From Halocynthiibacter namhaensis (lineage in GTDB: Bacteria > Pseudomonadota > Alphaproteobacteria > Rhodobacterales > Rhodobacteraceae): a stretch of DNA of 64,000 bases. The position numbers and the translations under genes are program-made. This document shows, piece by piece, positions 47,023 to 54,948 of this stretch. The first letter of the stretch is position 1. Every line of letters begins with the position of its first letter. The notes beneath the pieces were generated by a model that was not told the DNA's origin, ran no database searches, and worked only from the letters and a program-made list of their open reading frames with translations. The stretch is from positions 23,275 through 87,274 of the forward strand of contig NZ_JWIF01000011.1 in NCBI RefSeq assembly GCF_000812685.1, written 5' to 3'.

Positions 47023-47048
47023 GCCTCGCAGAAATGCGGGGCTTTTTT
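47023..47048 (+). terminator. Rho-independent terminator after the DUF1127 gene
   Basis: Eight-pair stem GCCTCGCA / TGCGGGGC (one G-T pair) closed by a GAAA tetraloop and followed by six T. It separates the DUF1127 gene from the MoxR gene. Confidence 0.88.
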
Positions 47049-47123
47049 CGTTTTACGTGACTGTTGCCTTGACGGATGAAAGATCGCATGCAGCAATGCG
47101 GGGGAATGATTTAGGATTTTTCC

Positions 47124-48041
47124 ATGCCCCATACCGTCGCCCTGCCTAAAAACGCCGATGCTTTGCAAGCCATGCTGGGGGATCAGGGTTATATCTGTGA
47201 TCGCGCCTTGGGCGTGGTTGCGTTTTTGGCGTTGAAACTGGGGCGGCCCTTGTTCTTGGAAGGTGAGGCGGGGGTTGGTAAAACCGAAATCGCCAAAGCC
47301 ATCGCATCGGGACTGGGCCGCAAATTGATCCGCCTGCAATGCTATGAGGGCCTGGATGCGGCCAGTGCTGTGTATGAATGGAACTTTGCCGCGCAAATGG
47401 TCGCCGTGCGTACAGCCGAAGCCGCCGGTGGAATGGATCGCGACGCGCTTGAGGGTGAATTATTCTCGGATAAATACCTGATGAAACGCGCTTTACTTGA
47501 CGCCATGAGTCCGCAAGAGGGCGGCGCGCCCGTTTTGTTGATCGACGAACTTGATCGCACAGACGCCCCGTTTGAGGCCTTCTTGCTGGAAGCTCTGTCC
47601 GATTTCCAAGTGACCGTGCCGGAACTGGGCACCATCAAAGCACCTGAGCCCCCCATCGTGATCGTGACCTCAAACCGCACCCGTGAAGTGCATGACGCGT
47701 TAAAGCGCCGTTGCTTGTATCACTGGGTGGATTACCCAGATTTCGATCGCGAATTGGCCGTCCTAAATGCCCGCGTGCCCGCCGCCGCCGCCGATCTGTC
47801 ACGCGAAATCGTGCGGTTCGTGCAAACCCTACGCACAGAGGATTTGTTCAAGAAACCCGGCGTGGCCGAAACCATTGACTGGGCAAAATGCCTGCTGGCC
47901 TTGGATGTGGTGTCCCTGTCGCCCGATGTGATCGCCGACACGCTGGGCGCGATCCTGAAATACCAAGACGACATCACCCGCCTGCAAGGGGCCGAGGCCA
48001 CGCGCATTTTGGATGAGGCGCGCAATGAGATTGCAGAATGA
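47124..48041 (+). CDS. MoxR family AAA+ ATPase (CoxD-like)
   Basis: A 305-residue chaperone-type ATPase. Walker A GEAGVGKT is at residues 47-54, Walker B is in VLLIDELDRTDAPFEAFLLEAL, and sensor 1 in VIVTSNRTREVHDALKRRC (with sensor-2 arginines nearby). It pairs with VWA proteins to mature metal enzymes; the CoxD form serves the Mo-Cu carbon monoxide dehydrogenase in Oligotropha. Its last codon overlaps the next gene (ATGA). The VWA and XdhC genes downstream fit this picture. Confidence 0.9.
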   Translation: MPHTVALPKNADALQAMLGDQGYICDRALGVVAFLALKLGRPLFLEGEAGVGKTEIAKAIASGLGRKLIRLQCYEGLDAASAVYEWNFAAQMVAVRTAEAAGGMDRDALEGELFSDKYLMKRALLDAMSPQEGGAPVLLIDELDRTDAPFEAFLLEALSDFQVTVPELGTIKAPEPPIVIVTSNRTREVHDALKRRCLYHWVDYPDFDRELAVLNARVPAAAADLSREIVRFVQTLRTEDLFKKPGVAETIDWAKCLLALDVVSLSPDVIADTLGAILKYQDDITRLQGAEATRILDEARNEIAE

Positions 48042-48583
48042 ATTTTCTTGGCAAGGATGCAATTTCTAGGGCCACACGTGTGTCGTCGCGGACTGTTCTG
48101 ATCGTGTCTGTGACATTGCTTGCATTCTCAATGGAATGGGTGACCATTCCCGAAGGGAAGATCTTTGGTGTTCAATTCAGTGACGGATATCTGATTTGGG
48201 CTCTGCGATGTATTGTTGTGTATAATTTATTTAGCCACTTGGTACATTGGTATGGAGATTTTGTGAGCTACAAAGGGTGGAATATCACAGGTCGAAAACC
48301 CCAAGCGATGGCGCGATTGGGGCCAGCTAATACATATAACTTTATCCAAAGCTTTATGCTTGATGTTGCACGAGCGCAGGTCAACGCCCTTGAAAACGAT
48401 GATAGGGCCGAGAAGCTGGATTTCACGGATGATCTGAAAGAGCAATTTCTGGCTTTGAATAACGCGCTCTATCGGTTTGCAAGTTTCGCAACCCTCTATG
48501 TGTGGGGATGGTTTTTACTTTTACCCGTTGGATGCGGAATCCTATCCTTGATCGCCAGTTTTTACACCATTGGCAGCTCATGA
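48038..48583 (+). CDS. Unknown membrane protein between moxR and the VWA gene
   Basis: A 181-residue protein with membrane helices near residues 20-34, 50-66 and 150-175, and a soluble charged part between them (KLDFTDDLKEQFLALNNAL). I do not know this family. It overlaps moxR by four bases (ATGA) and its TGA overlaps the VWA start, so it is translated with both. Its position is unusual, as MoxR and VWA genes are normally adjacent. It may anchor the pair to the membrane; this is inference. Confidence 0.75.
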   Translation: MNFLGKDAISRATRVSSRTVLIVSVTLLAFSMEWVTIPEGKIFGVQFSDGYLIWALRCIVVYNLFSHLVHWYGDFVSYKGWNITGRKPQAMARLGPANTYNFIQSFMLDVARAQVNALENDDRAEKLDFTDDLKEQFLALNNALYRFASFATLYVWGWFLLLPVGCGILSLIASFYTIGSS

Positions 48584-49836
48584 GCACCGCATCCCCCCTG
48601 ACACTTCCTGAAAATCCGCGCCTCGTGGAGAATATCACATGGTTTGCGCGGGCGTTGCGGGCGGCGGGGATGTCTGTGGGGCCGGGGGCTGTGATGAAAG
48701 CCGTGCAGGCTGTGCAGGCCGTGGGGTTCACGTCGCGCGGGGATTTCTATTGGGCGTTGCATGCGTGTTTTGTGGCACGTCCCGAGGATCGTGTGTTGTT
48801 TGCCCAATGCTTTCGCATGTTCTGGCGTGATCCGCGGTATGTGGAACATATGATGGCGATGCTTTTGCCATCGGTGCGCGGGGTCCAGGAAGACAAACCC
48901 GCAAAACCTGCCGAGAAACGCGCAGCCGAAGGCTTGCTTGATGGTGTGGATCGCGATGTACCTGATATTGAGGACGGCGGCACAGAGATCGAATTTGACG
49001 CGACCCTTACGATATCGGATCGCGAACGTCTAAAGCAGCTTGATTTTGAACAGATGTCCACAGCGGAAATGGCAGATGCGAAACGTCTGATCGCAGCCAT
49101 GCGCATGCCGTTGAAACCGCTTGTGACCCGGCGCAGGGCACCACATCCGCGTGGGGATATTGCGGATTGGCGCGCGACCATGCGTCAAAGCCTGCGCCAA
49201 GGGGGTGATGTCGGGCGTCTGGCCATGAAGAAACGCAAGACGCGCCTGCCGGATCTGGTGGTGCTTTGCGATATCTCGGGGTCTATGGCGCCGTATTCGC
49301 GGGCGGTGTTGCAATTTACCCATGCGATTTCAAATGCCTCCCATGGCGAAAAGATCAATGCCCATTGCCTGACCTTTGGCACGCGTTTGACCAATATCAC
49401 CCGACATATGCGCAGCCGTGATGTGGATCAGGCGCTTGCGCTTGCGGGGGCAGAAGCACAGGATTGGGAAGGCGGCACGCGCATCGGGGATGCCTTACAT
49501 GCATTCAACAAGGATTGGGCACGGCGTTTGTTGGCGCCTGGGGCTGTGGTTCTGTTGATTACGGATGGGTTGGATCGCGGGGATGCCTCGGAACTGGCGC
49601 GCGAAATGCAGCGCTTGTCCCTATCTGCCAAACGTTTGATCTGGCTGAACCCGCTTCTGCGTTGGGATGGGTTTGCCGCCAAGGCCCAAGGCATCCGCGC
49701 GATGCTGCCCCATGTTGGCAGCTTTCGCGCTGGGCATAATATCGCGTCTTTTGAAGGGCTTATCACGGCTCTTTCACGCGTTGAAGATGGCGGGGAAAAG
49801 GCGCGTCTAATGGCGGCGATGCAGGATAAGCCGTAA
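48580..49836 (+). CDS. VWA domain-containing CoxE-like protein
   Basis: A 418-residue protein. The N-terminal part (residues 1-220) carries CoxE segments such as AAGMSVGPGAVMKAVQAVQAVG and ISDRERLKQLDFEQMSTAEM, and the C-terminal von Willebrand A domain has the MIDAS motif VVLCDISGSM (Asp231) with GGTRIGDALHAF and LITDGLDRG. CoxE works with the MoxR ATPase CoxD in forming the metal centre of CO dehydrogenase. The start at 48580 overlaps the stop of the membrane protein. Confidence 0.9.
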   Translation: MSTASPLTLPENPRLVENITWFARALRAAGMSVGPGAVMKAVQAVQAVGFTSRGDFYWALHACFVARPEDRVLFAQCFRMFWRDPRYVEHMMAMLLPSVRGVQEDKPAKPAEKRAAEGLLDGVDRDVPDIEDGGTEIEFDATLTISDRERLKQLDFEQMSTAEMADAKRLIAAMRMPLKPLVTRRRAPHPRGDIADWRATMRQSLRQGGDVGRLAMKKRKTRLPDLVVLCDISGSMAPYSRAVLQFTHAISNASHGEKINAHCLTFGTRLTNITRHMRSRDVDQALALAGAEAQDWEGGTRIGDALHAFNKDWARRLLAPGAVVLLITDGLDRGDASELAREMQRLSLSAKRLIWLNPLLRWDGFAAKAQGIRAMLPHVGSFRAGHNIASFEGLITALSRVEDGGEKARLMAAMQDKP

Positions 49837-49907
49837 TTGCGCATCTTCCGGGTCGCGGTGACGGGCCCAGATATGTTTGATCGCCCTATGACAACAGGAG
49901 ACATGAT

Positions 49908-50375
49908 ATGTCGTTTAAAATACAAGCTTATGATCAGCATTGGGTCAAGAACCTGCGCGCAGGCGGAATGGATGACAATGGCCAAACTGCGGAACACGCG
50001 GTGTCTGATGGTGGGGGCAACCCATGCCGGTCTTGTTTGGACTATATCGCCAAAGACGCCGAGATGTTGATCGCGGGGGCACGCCCCTTTGGCCAGTTGA
50101 ACCCCTATGCGGAATGCGGGCCTGTGTTCTTTTGTGCAGAGGACTGCACGCCTTGGTCGGGGGACGCCTTGCCACCGGTTCTACAAAACAGCCCGGATTA
50201 CTTGGTCAAAGCCTATAGCGCGGATGATCGCATCATCTATGGCACGGGGCAGATCACATTGGTGGCGGAACTGGCGGGTTACATCACCACACTTTTGAAC
50301 CGCGCTGGTGTGGCTTTTGTCGACATCAGGTCGTCCCGTAACAATTGTTTCGCCGCCCGGGCAGTTAGAACATAG
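49908..50375 (+). CDS. DUF1203 family protein
   Basis: A 155-residue soluble protein with the DUF1203 pattern: GGNPCRSCLDYI, ECGPVFFCAEDC and VRSSRNNC-like end (FVDIRSSRNNCF). The cysteine pairs CRSC and CAEDC could bind a metal. Function unknown. GGAG at 49897 with a seven-base spacing supports the ATG at 49908. It follows the VWA gene by 71 bases and precedes the sulfur-transport pair by 201 bases. Confidence 0.87.
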   Translation: MSFKIQAYDQHWVKNLRAGGMDDNGQTAEHAVSDGGGNPCRSCLDYIAKDAEMLIAGARPFGQLNPYAECGPVFFCAEDCTPWSGDALPPVLQNSPDYLVKAYSADDRIIYGTGQITLVAELAGYITTLLNRAGVAFVDIRSSRNNCFAARAVRT

Positions 50376-50576
50376 AACTATAGGACCCGCGCAAGCCGTT
50401 TATCGGGCAGTTTATACCGGCCGCGCTGGGCGTGTTGCCCGCAATGCCCGCTTTGCACTATTTCGCGCTGGGGTGACTTTGTCACTGAACTGGATCGACC
50501 CGTTGCGTATTTGACCTTCGAAAGCCGGGCATAAGATGCGACTCGCCCGGATCAGACAATAAGAAGGAGGTCAGAT

Positions 50577-51131
50577 ATGACCCTGAACTGGAAAATAGGG
50601 GGCCTCGCGCTGGGCTTTGTGTTCTTCCTTGCGGTGCTCTTGGTAAAACCCATCGGCGTTTCCACGCAATTTGTGATCTTTGACGGGATCCTCTGGAATG
50701 CGGTGGACAGCAGTGTAGTGACACAGGCCGATGACGGCAGTTACACTTCGACCAATGCATATCTCGCGAAATCTGGCGGGAAATATGCCAAGAACATCGC
50801 CAACCCTTTAAACTATAGCTTTATTTTCGCTTTGGCGATGGTGATTGGCGGGGCGGCTTCGGCCTATCTGCGCGGCGGTATTGGCACGGATGAACGGAAC
50901 ATGCCTGCGATTTGGCGGGCAAATTTCGGCGACAGCGTGATCAAACGCTATGCCGTCGCTTTCGCCGCAGGGTTTGTTGTGCTTTACGGCGCGCGCTTGG
51001 CGGGGGGCTGTACCTCGGGCCATATGATGAGCGGCATGATGCAAACGGCTTTGTCAGGCTATATTTTTACCGCTGGCGCATTTGCGGCGGCCATCCCAAC
51101 AGCCATTATTCTTTTCCGGAAGGAGGCCTAA
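50577..51131 (+). CDS. YeeE/YedE family sulfur-transport protein, first half
   Basis: A 184-residue membrane protein with about four or five helices. It has the conserved GGCTSGHMMSGMM motif with Cys145. YeeE-type proteins carry thiosulfate or another reduced sulfur compound through the membrane by use of such cysteines. A perfect AGGAGG ribosome-binding site precedes the ATG. It works with the next gene, with which it forms the usual two-part carrier. Its presence beside Mo-enzyme maturation genes is notable. Confidence 0.88.
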   Translation: MTLNWKIGGLALGFVFFLAVLLVKPIGVSTQFVIFDGILWNAVDSSVVTQADDGSYTSTNAYLAKSGGKYAKNIANPLNYSFIFALAMVIGGAASAYLRGGIGTDERNMPAIWRANFGDSVIKRYAVAFAAGFVVLYGARLAGGCTSGHMMSGMMQTALSGYIFTAGAFAAAIPTAIILFRKEA

Positions 51132-51134
51132 GCC

Positions 51135-51722
51135 ATGACATCTATTCTTCTTGCTTTGATCATCGGCGGCGCGTTTGGTGTCGTTCTTGATCGCACCGGT
51201 GCGGCCAACCCAACTTTGATTGGAAAAATGCTGAACCTCACCAATCTACATTTGGCCAAAACCATTCTTCTGGCCATTGGTACAGGGTCGGTGTTGATGT
51301 TTGGCGGGCAAATGTTGGGCCTTGTGGATGTGGCGCATATGTCCGTGAAATCCGCCTATATCGGCGTGTTTGTGGGCGGACTGTTGCTGGGTCTTGGCTG
51401 GGCGGCGTCGGGTTTCTGTCCGGGCACAAGCCTTGTGGGGGCGGCCGCTGGCCGTAAGGACGCATGGACCTTTATTGGCGGTGGGCTTTTGGGCGCTGCG
51501 GCATATATGGCGACCTATCCTGGGTCCAAAGACATGGGCCTGCTGGATAAAGTCGGCGGTGGCAAAGTGACGCTTGGGACCGTTCCTGGTGCGAAATATG
51601 AGGGGCTGACCATGATCCCGGGGGACATCCTGGGGATTGCGTTGGGCGCGGTCTTTATCATCGTGGCCTTTATGTTGCCGGAACGTTTGATGAAAAAAGC
51701 AGACGTGGTTCCCGCCGAATAG
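51135..51722 (+). CDS. YeeE/YedE family sulfur-transport protein, second half (DUF6691-type)
   Basis: A 195-residue membrane protein with about five helices. The motif SGFCPGTSLVGAAAGRKDA carries Cys95, the counterpart of the cysteine in the first half. The two genes are three bases apart and both belong to the sulfur-carrier superfamily. A 13-base duplication and a strong terminator follow, which ends this transcript before xdhC. Confidence 0.87.
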   Translation: MTSILLALIIGGAFGVVLDRTGAANPTLIGKMLNLTNLHLAKTILLAIGTGSVLMFGGQMLGLVDVAHMSVKSAYIGVFVGGLLLGLGWAASGFCPGTSLVGAAAGRKDAWTFIGGGLLGAAAYMATYPGSKDMGLLDKVGGGKVTLGTVPGAKYEGLTMIPGDILGIALGAVFIIVAFMLPERLMKKADVVPAE

Positions 51723-51736
51723 ATACAGCCGGAATC

Positions 51737-51762
51737 TATAGGCGGAATTTATAGGCGGAATT
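51737..51762. repeat. Perfect 13-bp tandem duplication
   Basis: TATAGGCGGAATT occurs twice in a row, 15 bases after the stop of the second sulfur-transport gene; the bases before it (AGCCGGAATC) look like a partial third copy. Slippage product; no role evident. Confidence 0.9.
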
Positions 51763-51775
51763 GATCGTCAGAGAC

Positions 51776-51802
51776 CCCACGGAGGCAACTTCGTGGGTTT
51801 TT
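51776..51802 (+). terminator. Rho-independent terminator after the sulfur-transport pair
   Basis: Nine-pair stem CCCACGGAG / CTTCGTGGG (one G-T pair) with a GCAA tetraloop and five T after it. It separates the sulfur-transport pair from the XdhC gene. Confidence 0.87.
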
Positions 51803-51870
51803 CCGTTTCAGTGATCAAGGCGCTGGTCATTCGGGCTTGGGTTTTCCATAGTACCTTGAAGGAGCCCCCA

Positions 51871-52884
51871 ATGAATACATCTCAAGACATCGATCAAATC
51901 CCGGAAGCCGCGCTGGCGTTTTTGAACGCGGGCGAAGGCGTTGCATTGGCGACAGTGGTGGACACCTGGGGATCGGCACCAAGGCCCGTGGGCAGCCAGC
52001 TTGCGATTTCATCATCGGGGGACATGGTGGGGTCTGTGTCCGGAGGATGCGTCGAGGGGGCGGTGATCCTTGAGGCCCAAGACGCGATTTTGGATGGAAA
52101 ACACCGGGTTTTGACGTTTGGCGTGTCAGATGAAAACGCCTTTGAGGTCGGTTTGGCCTGTGGCGGGCAAATTCGGGTGATCGTTGAGCCGGTGATCAAC
52201 GATGGCCCCGGTTTAACCCCGGACAAACTGCGCGCACTTGTGACCGCGCGGGCTGGGCGTCGCAGTGTCGGATCCGAGATCGACCTGACGCATGGCGCAC
52301 ATCAGATCGTCCACGAGGCGTCGCCCGCAACTGTTTCGCTGTGGAATGCGGGGAAATCTGGGGCCCTGGGGGATAGGTTCTTGGCGCTTCATCTGCCGCC
52401 TTTGCGGTTGATCGTGACGGGGGCAGTGCATATCGCGCAGCATTTGGTCCCCATGGCTGAGGCCGCCGGTTTTGACGTCACGCTTATTGACCCGCGCCCG
52501 GTGTTTGGATCAGAAGCACGCTTCGCGGGGCGTATGATTGTGGATGATTGGCCGGATGAGGCCATGGAGGTATTACAGCCAGATGCGCGCACGGGTTTGG
52601 TGACATTAACTCATGACGCAAAGCTTGATGACCCCGCAATTGAAGCCGCCTTGCGCAGGGATGTGTTTTATATCGGATGCTTAGGGTCTAAACGCACCCA
52701 TGCCAAACGCGTGCAGCGGTTGCAAGAAAGTGGGTTCACGGCGGATGACATTGCGCGCATTCATGGGCCTGTGGGCTTGAATATTGGCGCGAAAAGCCCG
52801 GCTGAAATCGCGATCTCGGTTATGGCGGAAGTCATACAGGTTTTGCGGGTGTCAAATAATGATGCCAAAGGCGTGCTTCTTTGA
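51871..52884 (+). CDS. XdhC family molybdenum-cofactor insertion protein (CoxF/CoxI-like)
   Basis: A 337-residue protein of the XdhC/CoxF group, which bind molybdenum cofactor and help to sulfurate it and insert it into xanthine-dehydrogenase-type enzymes. The N-terminal domain has ATVVDTWGSAPRPVGSQ and GSVSGGCVEGAVI, with Cys60 in the position tied to Moco or sulfur transfer. The Rossmann-like C-terminal domain has VTGAVHIAQHLVPMAEAAGF and FYIGCLGSKRTHAKR. AAGGAG supports ATG 51871. No structural Mo-enzyme gene is in the window. Confidence 0.9.
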   Translation: MNTSQDIDQIPEAALAFLNAGEGVALATVVDTWGSAPRPVGSQLAISSSGDMVGSVSGGCVEGAVILEAQDAILDGKHRVLTFGVSDENAFEVGLACGGQIRVIVEPVINDGPGLTPDKLRALVTARAGRRSVGSEIDLTHGAHQIVHEASPATVSLWNAGKSGALGDRFLALHLPPLRLIVTGAVHIAQHLVPMAEAAGFDVTLIDPRPVFGSEARFAGRMIVDDWPDEAMEVLQPDARTGLVTLTHDAKLDDPAIEAALRRDVFYIGCLGSKRTHAKRVQRLQESGFTADDIARIHGPVGLNIGAKSPAEIAISVMAEVIQVLRVSNNDAKGVLL

Positions 52885-52989
52885 AGGCTTGGAGTGAGTA
52901 TTTTTGGCAAGATGAAATGCCATGCGCCGTGAATGCTTCAGGGCTGGAAGCACTAAGTTAACTAAAGCTTAAAATAGTCGAAGCTTGTT

Positions 52990-53018
52990 TTGACCCATCG
53001 CGCCCTGCTTGCTATGGT
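52990..53018 (+). promoter_or_regulatory. Putative sigma-70-type promoter of the LysM gene
   Basis: -35 TTGACC (52990-52995), 17-base spacer and -10 TATGGT (53013-53018), about 120 bases before the ATG at 53137, in the gap after xdhC. The match is by eye; no start-site data. Confidence 0.42.
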
Positions 53019-53136
53019 TGCAACAGTCCCGGTTGTGGGTGTCTGTATTTGTGTTCGCGCCGTAGGATCCAACAAAACCACGACAAGCTTGTGTTGCTAT
53101 GTGCAGGGCAAGATTTAAGGCAATTGGGGAATAATC

Positions 53137-54774
53137 ATGGCGGAAGAAACACCACAGGGTACAGGCGGCGGAATGTCCGGTGCCGCGGGTGCGGCTGGCG
53201 CTGCGGCGCTGGCGCTTGCGGGCTATTTTGGTTGGGGCGTGTATCAGAAGTCCATGACACCGACGGCCAACACCGAAGTTTCAGTAGATGATGCCCCGGT
53301 TTCTGCGGCCGCAGAGGCGCAAGTGACTGATGAAGCCGAGATCACAACCGATGCTGAAGTCGCGACAGCTGCCACGGCTGAACCGATCTCAGACACTGCG
53401 ACCACCCTGGTTGATGAAGCGTCTGCTGCGGTGACCGATGCGGCAACTGCGGATCCCGTAGAGGAGGCGCCTGTGGTTATGAATGCACCGATCTTTGATG
53501 TGGTGCGGATTGACCCTGATGGCAACGCTCTTGTGGCGGGCGAAGCGGAACCCGGCCAGCTGGAGATCCTGCTTGAAGGTGAGGCCATCGCGCAAACCTT
53601 GGTTGATGACAGTGGGAAATTCGTGGCCCTATTCGATGTGACCCCGTCGGATCTGCCCCGCGTGATGTCCCTGCGCAGCACCACGGCGTCTGACGTCACA
53701 ACCCTGTCGGAACAATCGGTGATCGTTGAACCCTTTACTGCTCCAATCGCAGTTGCAAGTGCAGATACACCTGTAGGGGGGGGGCAAGCGACGGACCTGG
53801 ATGACACCGAGGTCGCACAGGACGAACCAGAAGATAAGGTTGAAGAGGCTGTAGAAGCAGCGACACTTGTTGCACAGTCAGATGCGCCAACAGACAGTGA
53901 AGATACCACATCCCGCATGGTTGTTGCTGACGGCGATAGCATCCGGGTGTTGGCTGCGACGGCCCCTGGTTCGGTGCGCATTGACACGGTCTCATACGGT
54001 TCTGAGGGCGAGGTTCTATTGGCTGGGCAGGGCACCAAAGCTGGCGCGACAGTACGTCTTTATGTCAACAATGATCCGCTGGTGACGGCGAAGATCGCGC
54101 CAGATTTCACTTGGAATACGGTTCTGCCAGATGTTGACAGCGGCTTATATGTGTTGCGGGTTGATCAGCTGTCCGATCAAGGGCAAGTGACGTCGCGGGC
54201 GCAAATTCCGTTCCAACGCGAAGACATCGCGGTGGTGATTGCATCCCAGACCGCCGCTGAGCAAGCCGTCACCGTGGCGACAAGTGATACGGTTGATGCC
54301 ACGGTTGGTGCCACGGTTGGTGGCCGTGTGGATGTTCCGGTCGCCCCCGTTTCTGAGGCGGCGCAGGACGTAACAGTGGCGGCGGTTGATGCATCGACCA
54401 CGGATGTGCCTTCCACGCAAACTGTGACCAATCTTGCCTCGGGCGGCGATGTGGTTGCGCTGAGCAGCGATGCCGCATCAGAGAATATCGCAGATGTGGT
54501 GTTGGTCGGTGATGATCCAGCGCCAGACGCCAGCAGCACCGACAGCGAGACCACATTGACCGTTGCTTCAGCCGCGTCTGAAACCGCACAAGCAAACACC
54601 CCAAGTCGCCCAAAGGTGGTTACCGTGCAGCCAGGCTTTACGCTTTGGGGCATTGCGACGGATAACCTTGGGGATGGCATGTTGTTTGTGCATCTTTACG
54701 AGGCGAATAAAGACCAAATTCGTGACCCAAATTTGATCTATCCAGGGCAGGTTTTGGCTGTTCCCGGGCAGTAG
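53137..54774 (+). CDS. LysM-domain protein with a long repetitive linker
   Basis: A 545-residue protein with one N-terminal membrane anchor (about residues 12-32, SGAAGAAGAAALALAGYFGWG). A low-complexity Ala/Val/Thr/Asp/Glu part follows. Two beta-rich segments come next (DVVRIDPDGNALVAGEAEPG near residue 125 and RIDTVSYGSEGEVLLAGQG near 280), which look like Ig-like repeats. The LysM domain is at the C-terminus (QPGFTLWGIATDN to YPGQVLAVPG), so the protein binds peptidoglycan. At 53776-53784 there is a run of nine G inside the frame. Common in Rhodobacterales; role in the envelope is inferred. Confidence 0.86.
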   Translation: MAEETPQGTGGGMSGAAGAAGAAALALAGYFGWGVYQKSMTPTANTEVSVDDAPVSAAAEAQVTDEAEITTDAEVATAATAEPISDTATTLVDEASAAVTDAATADPVEEAPVVMNAPIFDVVRIDPDGNALVAGEAEPGQLEILLEGEAIAQTLVDDSGKFVALFDVTPSDLPRVMSLRSTTASDVTTLSEQSVIVEPFTAPIAVASADTPVGGGQATDLDDTEVAQDEPEDKVEEAVEAATLVAQSDAPTDSEDTTSRMVVADGDSIRVLAATAPGSVRIDTVSYGSEGEVLLAGQGTKAGATVRLYVNNDPLVTAKIAPDFTWNTVLPDVDSGLYVLRVDQLSDQGQVTSRAQIPFQREDIAVVIASQTAAEQAVTVATSDTVDATVGATVGGRVDVPVAPVSEAAQDVTVAAVDASTTDVPSTQTVTNLASGGDVVALSSDAASENIADVVLVGDDPAPDASSTDSETTLTVASAASETAQANTPSRPKVVTVQPGFTLWGIATDNLGDGMLFVHLYEANKDQIRDPNLIYPGQVLAVPGQ

Positions 54775-54948
54775 GCCCCGCAAGACCCATCTGACGCGGG
54801 GTTCAGTCTGCGTCAGATGCATCATTAAATTGTGATATGTGCATCCACGCGCAGACAGCGCTCTGGTCATTCGGGGCAGGCAGGCGTAACGTGGCAGCCC
54901 GGGCATTTGGCCTGGTTTGCAACTTATCGGCAGCGAAAGAACACGATC

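Noticed and set aside
46977..47050. CcsR-type stress RNA after the DUF1127 gene
   Set aside because: In Rhodobacter such RNAs carry CUCC-rich loops; none are seen here, only a single terminator hairpin.
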